This document shows positions 34,001-44,400 of a stretch of 64,000 nucleotides of DNA, piece by piece. The position numbers and the translations under genes were made by a program. The notes below the pieces were generated by a model. That model was given only the letters and a program-made list of their open reading frames with translations, had not been told where the DNA came from and did not search any database. The number at the start of each line of letters is the position of its first letter. The stretch's first letter is position 1. Source of the DNA: Distichodus sexfasciatus (Eukaryota > Chordata > Actinopteri > Characiformes > Distichodontidae); contig JAVGVS010000814.1 in assembly GCA_032718565.1 (NCBI GenBank), forward strand, positions 1 to 64,000, given 5' to 3'.

Positions 34001-37000
34001 GGCCCCGCCCCCTTACGGGACACGAGCCCCTCCCACTGGCTGTGGGCGGAGTCTCTGCCTCTCTCCTCCACGTGCTCCTCCCGCTGCTCGCGCACCTGGC
34101 CCTCCCCTGCCTCTCGCTGATTGGCCGGGGCGGAGGCGGGGGGTGTGGCCACGGGGGACAGCTCGACGTAGTCGAACCTGCGGTGGGTGGGGTTTGGCGT
34201 GGAGGCGGCTTCAGACTGGGAGAGAGCGCGGCGGGATGACAAGAGGCGAGAGTTCTCCTTATCGCTGCTGCTGCTGTCCGGGAGTCTGGAGCGCGACAAG
34301 AAGGAGTTGTTTTAAATAAAATTACTTTCATAATAATGTTAATTCAAAAATATGTTCATTCTAAAGTGAATAAGTGATGAGAATAATGCATTTTAACATA
34401 AAATTGTCCTCATAATAACTAAAAATGCATTCATTCAAATTTAAATGAGGTGAAAGTACAATATTTTAAATAAGATTAGCTTTAAAAATGTGTAAAAATA
34501 CATGATGGTGTAAAAGTATCTTTATATTGATGTGATCGTTCTCTCTAAGTGTGTGTGCTACTGACTGTGTGAGGTCTGGAGTGCTGCTGGGTCTGATGTT
34601 CTTCCTTAGAACCTCAATCCAGTTCCTCCTGATGCCGGCCGTCATGGCAGAGAGAGTGAACACGGCGTTGTGAGTCTGAGAGAAGAGGATCCATCCATCA
34701 TTCATTCATTCATTCATTTGTATTTTCACATGAAAACCAAAAACAAAACTCAAAAACATGTTTCAATATTCACTTCCCAAAACAAAATGAAAAAAACAAT
34801 AATAAGCCGTTTTCTCAATATCCTTTCTTTTATAAATATATATAAAAGACATGATTAATGCAAGTCACTTGAACCCTAAGAAATAACTAAATGGTGTGAG
34901 TGCACATTTTCCATTCGCTTTCTTCCCCCTTTTGATTCGAGCGTAAAATGGGAACACAAAATGTTTGTGTTATGAGTGTCAATCAGGTCACCTCTAACAT
35001 CGTCAGGTGATACTACACTTGTGGCCTGGCGACTCTGCAGCCAGGTGACCGTGAGGCTAGGTTGGTCATATGGCCAGTCGACTCTATGGTCAGGTGACTC
35101 TGTGGCCAGGTAACTCACCTGGATCTGGAAGCCGTAGTTTTTCTCCACATCGAACTCAGAGACTTTCACACACGACCTGAGATCGATCTCCCCGTCCAGC
35201 TCATCCTTCTGCAATACAGAGACAGCACGGGTCACGGTCATACACACACAACCATCACACACGCTACAGATGTACAAACACACACAACCAGCAGCAGCGT
35301 GACTCCTCTCTCACCTCCTCGGCAGCAGAGTCTCTGTAGTATCTCAGCCCGGCGTCTGTCAGCACAAACCAGTGTTTCTTCCACTGCGCGCGCACACACA
35401 AACACACACACACATTGTTATTCATTAGCTGATGAGGTGTTATTTGTGATGTGTCCCAGCTGGAATTCAACATTTTTATAATAACTGACACACACATATA
35501 CACATGTAGTTTACAATCTACATAGATAATTGAACTTTGACTAAAAATTTGGGCTGGAACGATTTATTGATCCACACAGAGAAATTGATTCAGTGATCAA
35601 GGAGCCCATAATATTAATCATGCATCCTGAAGCATCACTTTACACTAAACAAGACGCCTATTCTAATTAAAAGACAAGACTGTTTTTCGTATGGTGTTAA
35701 ATCAACATACGATGTCTTATATCAGTTACTGGTGAAATGAATTGATTTGAAATTGATATCAGACTTTGAAATATCGTCATAGATATCAACATCAAATCAA
35801 TATCCATTGCTATGATTTGACATATTGTATCGTGATAAAGTTTGGGATTTACACGTCTACTAATGATTAACATTATGTAATGCCATGAAAAATGTGCATA
35901 ACATGCAATACAGTGTGCAATTTTACATTTAGCAGAGTGTTTAACACATGTGCAGTACTGATAAAATATAATACAGATGCCGAACACGTAAATACGGCTG
36001 CTGACTTCAAAACTCACTTATGGCAACATTCGGAATTAAAATCTACTATAAAGTGTGACTATTATACTGATTATTAGAAGTCTTTATTAGAGACTGTTTA
36101 TAATACACAATAATAAATGCATAAAACGTGTCGCCGCAAACCCTCGCAAAACTCCAAAAATGATGTGATAACTTTCTAGATGCAAAGCTTTGAACCAACA
36201 TTTTATATAAATCATACAAAAGGAAAAGATCAACTGATAAAGTAAAAAAGAACATATTGACTGTAACGTCTCACCTCTCCACTGGCATCCTGCTTCGACA
36301 TCCATCCCTTCTTAAAGTTCAACAGATCAGGCTGCAGAGAGAGATGGAGGAAGATGGAGAGAGAGAAGTAGCATGAGAGAAAACAAGAGAGTGAGAATGA
36401 GACAGAGAGAGACAGTACAATAAAGAGAGACAGGATGCGTGTGAATGAGAGAAAAAATAAAAGAGGAATAGAGGGAAGGAGAGAGGACAGTGAAAGAGAG
36501 AGAGAGAGAGAGGGAATGTCAGAGAGAAAGGAGGAGAGAGAAAAAAGGTGTAAATCATTCAGACAAACACGTTAACATCTTAATATAAGAGGAGATCTGG
36601 CAGAAGGGTTAGGGTGGGTGGGTGTGTGTGTTTATGTTTGTGTGTGTGTGTTTAAATGTGGTGTTAGTGTGAAATGTAACAGGAAACTGCAGCTATAAGA
36701 CAGAAAAGAAAGTGACAAAGAAGAATGGTACTTTCTCACACACACACACACACACACACACATACTGTAACACACTCAGAGCAGTCAGGACATGATTAAG
36801 CATTAAGATTAGGCAGCACTCATCCGTCTGCATTCCTCCACACAGACAGTTATCTCTCTCTTTACCCACCTCCTTCTCCTTCTCTCCAACACACACACAC
36901 AATCATGATGAAAACGGAGGTTTGAAAACTACATGTTCAGCAACAGTATGCCGTGTCGTTCCCTTTATTATGTCTTCTCCTTGTACTTATTCTAATTTAT

Positions 37001-37836
37001 TATTATTAATATTCCCACTTTGTCCGCCTCAAATTAATATCACCATTAATATACATTTTACCTCCCTTCTGATTAACAAACATTTATTTTTAGAAGACAG
37101 AGGAGAAGAATGAGGAGAGGAGAGGATGAAGAGATGAGGCATGAGGAGAAGAATGAGATGAGAGAGGAGGAGGAGGCAGCGGAGCAGAATGAGGAGTGGA
37201 GAATGGGAAGAAAGGAGGATGAAGGATGAAGGGACGAAGTACGAGGGGGAGATTGAAATGAGAGGAGGATGAAGGAATTAGGAAAGAGGATGATAGAATG
37301 AGGTAAGAGGAGGAGAACGAGGAGAGAGAGAAAATGATGAGAAGAACAGAGGAGGATGAGGACAGAGGAGGAGAATGAAGAGAGAGGAGGATGAGAGGAT
37401 TAAGTAATAGGAGGACAAATGGGAAGAATAAAAAGAGAGGATGAGGAGGGTGGGATGAGAAAAGAGGAGGATGAGGTGATGAAGAGAGAATGAATTTACA
37501 GAGGAAGTTTTATTAAACTGAAATATGAATAACTTACAGCAGCTGTGAGCTCCCTGCACTGTTTCTGTTACAAACATAAATTCAACACATGCCCAAATCT
37601 ATCTCAATCATAATCTATTAGTTATTCTAAATTGGATATTGATTATTGATCAGCAGTACGCCCAAGTCACTCTTATTCACCGAAACTTACGCTGACTTTA
37701 GATTTAGACTTTTTTTACTTAGATTTCGATATGAGCTCAAATGTTACATCTGTAACAGCGACCTTCACCTCACACACACGCAACAGTGCAAACACACACT
37801 CGCTCAGTGCAAACAGAACACACACACATAACAGGA

Positions 37837-37867
<31 letters not shown>

Positions 37868-38320
37868 CAGTGCAAATAAACACACACACACACATACACA
37901 CACACAGACAGACAGACAGAACAGGACAAACACACTCACACACACACACACACTCGCTCTCTCTCTTGCAGAATGAACACAAACACACACACACCTGTAC
38001 ACACAAACACACACTCATAACGCAAACACATATAAACACAGTACACACACAAACACATACAAGATACAAAGACGCTTACAAACACACAGAAACCCACACT
38101 CATACCACACTTTCTCAGTTTAAACACACACACACACACAGTAGTGCACGCAAACACACCCTCTTTCTTAATGTCAACACACACACACTGTTCCAACCCC
38201 ATTACACAGACATACACACACACGCTCAGGTAAAAGCGAAACACTGATAAGCCTTAAAAGACTCGAGTTTCAGTTTAAATATAGAAAAACAAAAAAGAAC
38301 ACAAATCAACGGACACTCCC

Positions 38321-38380
<60 letters not shown>

Positions 38381-38467
38381 GGCTCCATTATATAAGGGCT
38401 GTAAGACTTTTCACAAACTCCAAAACTACAACTTTTACGCTTTATTGTCAGGCGAACTCACCGTCAT
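26920..38467 (-). CDS. triobp: TRIOBP short (Tara-like) isoform from internal start
   Basis: A tiny coding exon (38462-38467, ATG ACG, donor GTGAGT) joins in phase to the exon at 36275. The protein then begins MTPDLLNFKKGWM, as the human short isoform (Tara) does. It shares the 11 downstream exons with the long isoform and totals about 548 aa: PH domain (residues about 1-110), a Pro/Ser-rich linker and the coiled coil. Tara stabilises F-actin and acts with TRIO and HECTD3 (family knowledge). The start lies in a CpG-rich block with CCAAT motifs, which supports a separate promoter for this isoform. Confidence 0.88.
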
Positions 38468-41400
38468 GATGAAGATCCGGGAGGCGAATAAAGCAGAAGT
38501 TGTGGATTAAAACTTTACACCTCCATCAGGTCCACCACACACTTTATTTACCTGCTCCTCCGTCAGCTAACGCGCTAAAACCCCGCCGCCCTCACACGGA
38601 ACACATCTGACTGGTATTCACGGCATTAACGACTGGTCTTGAATGAATAAAACCCGTTTATGAGATTTATTTTCGACTTGAACTCGCGTCTCACACACTA
38701 ACAGCTCACACACGCGCACACTTCCTGGGCGGATCCCGCCTGCGGGCCGCGTCCCAATCCGCGGAAACCTTAATCTCTCAGCGCGCCACGCGGATTGGGA
38801 CACGGCCGCGATCTCACTGAGGTGACCGCGAAGATAAGAGTTAGCATTGCGCTGTACGCTCTTCAGAAACTAATACAAAAAATTAATATGACTGAAAAAC
38901 ATGAGGCAAATGATTTAAAACGCTTTATGGAGAGTAAAGTGAATTGTGTTTTAATCATTTCCTGAATCGAGAGAGAAAGATGTGGCGATGAAGAGAGGAG
39001 ATGAGGAGGGTGAAGAAAGATGAGGTAAATAAGGAGAGATGATGAGAGTTTGAGGAGAGAGGAGTATGGTGGGATGAGGTAAGAGAAGGAGGATGAGAAG
39101 GTGAGGATAGAGGAGGATGAGGTAAAAGAAGAAGGATGAGAAGAAAAGAAGATGAGAGGGTGAGGATAGAGGAGAATGAGGGGATGAGGTAAGAGAAGGA
39201 GGATGAGGAGAAAGAAGGATGAGAAGATGAGGATAGAGGAGAATGAGGGGATGAGGTAAGACAAGGAGGATGAGGAGAAAGGAGGATGAGAAGATGAGGA
39301 TAGAGGAGAATGAGGGGATGAGATAAGACAAGGAGGATGAGGAGAAAGGAGGATGAGAAGATGGGGATAGAGGGGAATGAGGGGATGAGGTAAGAGAAGG
39401 AGGATGCGAAGAAAGGAGGATGAGAGGATTGAGGTGATGAGGTAAGAGAAGGAGGATAACGACAGGGCTGGATTGATAATCTGGGATAACAGGCAATTCC
39501 CGGTGGGCTGCTGCAAATTTTGTGCTGGTGCAGGGACAGCGTGATGAATCCACACCTCACGCTCACCCCTCTTTGGGCCGATTAGGTGGGGGAAAATAAT
39601 TCTGACAAACATCCAACAACAGCAGGGGGCGCTAATATGATGATTTGTCAAGTGTAAAATTCATATGGAGGTGGGCCAGTTGGTGAGCCTATTTAGGAGA
39701 AGGTCCAGGGCTATTTTTAGTCCCAGTTCATCCCTGGATGAGGAGAAAGGAGGACAGAAGAGGATGAAGGTATGAGGTAAGAGGTAGAGAACAAGGAGAC
39801 AGAAGGATGAGGTGGTGAGGAACAAGCAGAATAATGAAGAGAAAGAAGGAGAGTAAGGAAATAGAAAGACGAGGAGAGATAGGAGGATGAGGTAAGTGGA
39901 TGGGAATGAGGAGAAGAACAGAGGAGAAGATTGAGGTGAGAGAGGGATGATGAAACAGAAGGACAAGGAGAGAGGAAGATATGATGATGGGGCCATTAGA
40001 TGGCTCAGATAAAGCAGAGAGAGAGAAAGAGAGGGGAGAAAGATGAGGGGATGAAGAGAGGAGAAAAAGATGAGGAGACAAGGAGAGAGGAGGATGAAGG
40101 GATGAGGTAGAAGGAGGACGCAGAGAAAGGAGGATGAGTATGCATAGTAATGAAGAAAAGAGAAGGACGAGGAGAGAGGAGGATGATGAGGCATGAAGGG
40201 ATGAAGAGAGAGAGGAGGATAAAGAGATTGGGTAAGACGAGGAGATTGAGGAGAGTGGAGAATAAGACCAGAGGAGACAAATGAGAAGTGAGAAGGATAA
40301 AGAAAGAGAAGGACAAGGACAGGGGAGCAGTATAAGAGAATGGGGGAAGAGTAGGGAAAATTAAGCAAGTGGAGAATGAAGGGATTAGAAGGAAGTAGAA
40401 AGGAGGATGAGAAGAGAGGAACAAGGTGAGAGAGGGGGATATCAAGGAGGAATGTCGACATGCCTGGTGAATAATGTCATCCTCGGCCTGATCCACACTG
40501 GAAGAAAAATACACAGAAGGTCTACTGTTTCCCTGTAAACACACACACAAAAACACACCAAAAACAAACTTGCATGTAAGGTTTGCCTGCTGTTGCTTTT
40601 CGGTAGTGGAAAAAGAGAACAGCTGAAAATTAATCAAATCACCATTTTATGCTACTTAACATATCAACATCAGGAGTGTTTGAGGCTGTGTTAAGGAACA
40701 GAGTATGGTAAAAGTGTCCCAGTTGAGTGCTGATACCTGGCTGTGTGCTGCTTCTCTGCACTGGTCTCTGTAAGATCTGGACTCTCGATCTGGACTGTTG
40801 TCCCTCTGGAGGGGAGACAGACAGATACAGCGTGTTTAGCCGCTCTTCTTTTCCAAAGAGTGATGTACTATTCTGTATATTTCAACCTCAAATGAAAAAG
40901 TAACATTTCTATTACACAAGTACTGCTACCTGAGACACGGAGGTAGTAGCCATAAAAGCTGTGGGGCTGGGTGCTGCAGCACCCTTTACACCTTCCTTAA
41001 TGTGGCTAAGTTTTACACCAAGTTGCTCCTTGAAGACTCTCCTTGTAATTAGGACATGGAAGCAGCTCTGGAAAAAGTTTCTGCTAATTGCCATTAAATG
41101 TAAATGTAAAAATGGTTAAGCTACCTGTGTATGTAAGGAGGAAGAGGAAGAAGGAGCTCCTGTCTGCTCTAAGTCATCCCATGTGCGGTAGACTGCTTTA
41201 GTCTGGGAGTGACTGCAAGAAGACAGACAGTAAGGATGCTGTTCATCATAACACACCTGCCTTAATGAGAATATTTCTGACAAAATGTCAAATACACAGT
41301 GGGTTTGTGCAGAACTCTTGTGATGGCAGAAACAAGACATTCTAAAGATAAAAACAAAAATAATGTTTTGTGTCTGGGGATGTCAGTTCCTCACCTGGCA

Positions 41401-44400
41401 GGTTTGTAGAGTGAGGGTTCAGCCCTGTTCCTGTTCTCCAGTTGCTCCAGACGGTTTGGACCCTCCTTCTGAAAGATGGTCTTGACCTTTGGAAGGTCAG
41501 CCATCGTGGCGTACTCCTCTCGGTTCAGACCTGACGAGCTGGCAGACAGGTGACCCGACTCAGATGAGTCCATCGAGCTCTGGGAAGAGGTGTGTCTGTG
41601 CATATAAGGGGAGGGGCTTCTGTTATGATGGGAGGATCTTCTGGAATCAGTGGCAGGGCTATGGGCCTCTCGGCTATGCCTACTATTACTGCTGCTCCTA
41701 TTTCTGTCACAGGCAGATTCCCAGACAACGTGGGCATGTTTCTGAGAGTAGTTGGTTGGCTTGCTCTCAATGCTCTTCCTGGATGGGGAGGAGCTGCGGG
41801 ATAGGGGAGGGCTGGAGAGAGAGTAGGTGGAGCCACGCCATAGCCCTGTGGTGGGACAGGCGTCAAAACCTGTGGTGTTACTGGGTGATTTTCTAACATA
41901 AGATGAGGATACAGCTCTGGAGTCACTCACTGTCTTGTGCAGTACAGACTGTGATGTCACAACAGACCTGATTTTGGACAGAGATGAACTTTTAGAGGTG
42001 TTGGGCTCTGATTTGTGAAGAATCGACTTACTAGGAGTATCATAACCACGCCTAGAAGGGGAGGGACTTCGGCTACTGAGCCCATGGCTGTAGGAGGAGG
42101 ATCTGCCTGCTTCAGTTTTGCGCAGAACTGATTGGCCAGGTGTATCATAACTCCGCCTAGAGGGAGAGGAGTGACGACTGTCACGGCTATGACTGCGAGT
42201 GGAGCTGTTCTCAGACTTTTGCTGAGATTGGCTGGAAATCTCAAATCTTTTTCTTGAAGGTGAGGAGCCAGAGCTGTTAAGACTTCTCCCCACATTTGTC
42301 AAGTGACTTGTCTCTGTCTGACTGCGTGCCCCATAGCCCTTTCTGATAGGAGAAGCACTGCGCCGACCCTCTCCATTCTTATGCAAATATGACTGGCTGT
42401 TGCTTTTGTAGTCCTTCCTAGATGGAGATGAGCTACGACTTTCACGTCCTTTCCGATTTGAGAAGCTGTTTGGTTCAGTTTTCTGAAAAGATTTTGCTGG
42501 AGACTCGTAGCCTCGCCTTGGTGGTGGGCTGGAGCTCTGGGTGTTGCCACCACGACTGCTTGTTGTCTCTGCCTTGCGTAAGCCGGCTCTCAGATCATTA
42601 TAGGAGCCAGACATAGACTTAGTGGTACTGGTAATTGTCCCGACACTGCTGGCAAAGCTCCTGAAGTTTTTCTGAAGCCCAACCGTGTCAGACTGACGTC
42701 CATATGAACTCTGAGAAGGGCTTCTGGACCCCTGGTCACGTCTCTGTGATAGACTGTCCAATGTCACCCCACCAAAACCGAACCCACGGGAAGGCAGGGA
42801 GGAAAGAGTCTCAGTCCGCTTGAAAGGAGAGTAGCTTCTGGGTGGTGAAGAGGAGCGTGAGAGGCTGGCACCTTGGTGCAAGGTTCCAGAGTTTTGATAG
42901 GAGGATGAATAGGATGTCCGCATCCCCTTCCTGCCAGACGTACCCAGTGATTCAGCCTGTTTAAAAGGTGTGGGACTCAAGGACCTGGGCCCAACTTGAG
43001 CCTCCACTTCCAAGCTGAGGTCCACAGGTTCTGGAGAGGAGCTCACTGGAGGTATCTCTGGGTTCTGGATCTCATTAGTTCTCCTCTCTGAAGGGACACC
43101 AAGGTCTGGGTTCCGAAATGGAATTGTGGCTTTACGTTCAGGGCTGCGGTTGCCGGGGAGTGGATGTCCACGCTCGGAATGTCGATAAGGGGGCGGGGGA
43201 CTTTTGTTTTGGAATGTCCTGGCACCTGCAGCTCGCCCCAGAGAGAAATAGCCACTCTGCTCTCTCTCCACCCTGGAGCTCGCTAAAAGAGAGAGTGAAA
43301 AAGACACATTACAACAGGCAAGTTGCACCAGAGATCTGTGTCTCCCAGTCCAAATTTTTATTCCAGTTCAGGTCTGAGCATCTGTAGCAGGTAATTCAAG
43401 GCTGTATGATGCCGACTAACTGACTCAGGCACATTAAGATCTTGCAAGAGAATATAACACGGCAAGGGTGACACGCACTGTAATCCAGCACTTTGAAACA
43501 CCCTGTGAAATTATTAGAACCATGTAACTAACACCCAAGCCTCATCACAACGTAACCTGAGTCGACATCGGCATGAGGTTTGGTTCCTTCCTCACCATGT
43601 GAAGGCGAGGAGTGACGCCTGAAACGGTCATGGCTCTGGGCCTCATCCATCCAGGCACGAGGGTTTGTGCGATGGGGTGGAGGGTCCAGACGAGTCATCC
43701 TATGGCAATAAAGAGGGTGGAAGTCGTCTTCCGTTGCAAATGAAGCGCTGGAGGCCGAATCGTCTTCACTCTGACTGTAAAGTGTTTTTGTGAAAGCGAT
43801 TGGGAAAATGAATGAGGAAAAAATAATGCATGTCTGAGGGTATAGCCAAGAATACACTCCTTTAAAACTAGAGCTACAATTCAGTCAGTTTGTAATTTCA
43901 AATGACATTGGTTTGTAGCAAAAGCTTGCTGATGATGACACCCAAATAGTACAAGTTTTATGTGTTTCCAGCTTTGTCCAGTCAAGCAGAAGCAAAATGA
44001 AAACTGTAAGTGAATGGTCATCTTACCTGTCAGAGCTCAGGTCGTCGTCTCCGTCACAGAGGTAGAGGTCACAGCCAGGGCTGAGGATGCAGAGAGAACC
44101 TCTGCTCACCTCACAGTAGCCGCTCACCACTGACACCTCATCAGAGTCATCCTGATTGGTTGGTCGTGTCACAACGCCCTATAACACAAGACAGCAGTCA
44201 CCACACTGGCCAATAGCACCTGTGGACCAGAGTGATTAGGCAGAAACCTTACTCCATCTGTCAAGTAAGACTCAGGTCAGAAGGCTCAATGTGTTAAATT
44301 CATACGCACAGCATATATATAGTATTTTACAAATACAGTTCCCAAAAATAGGAGGCGCTCCCTGTCTGAGCAGTGATGACAGAAGTCACTATACAGATGC

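Noticed and set aside
33789..34331. ORF of 176 codons on + and a second minus frame of 135 codons
   Set aside because: Antisense and alternate-frame shadows of the GC-rich triobp exon 33853-34285, which has matching splice phases and TRIOBP motifs.
37715..38247. ORFs of Thr-His and Val-Cys repeats on both strands
   Set aside because: Products of (CA)n microsatellites.
38863..40637. Minus-strand ORFs of 200-266 codons
   Set aside because: They lie on purine-rich minisatellites and consist almost wholly of Ser, Leu, Pro, Phe, Ile and His. All three frames are open together, which is a compositional effect.
41489..42616. ORFs on + and in other minus frames
   Set aside because: Shadows of the large triobp exon.
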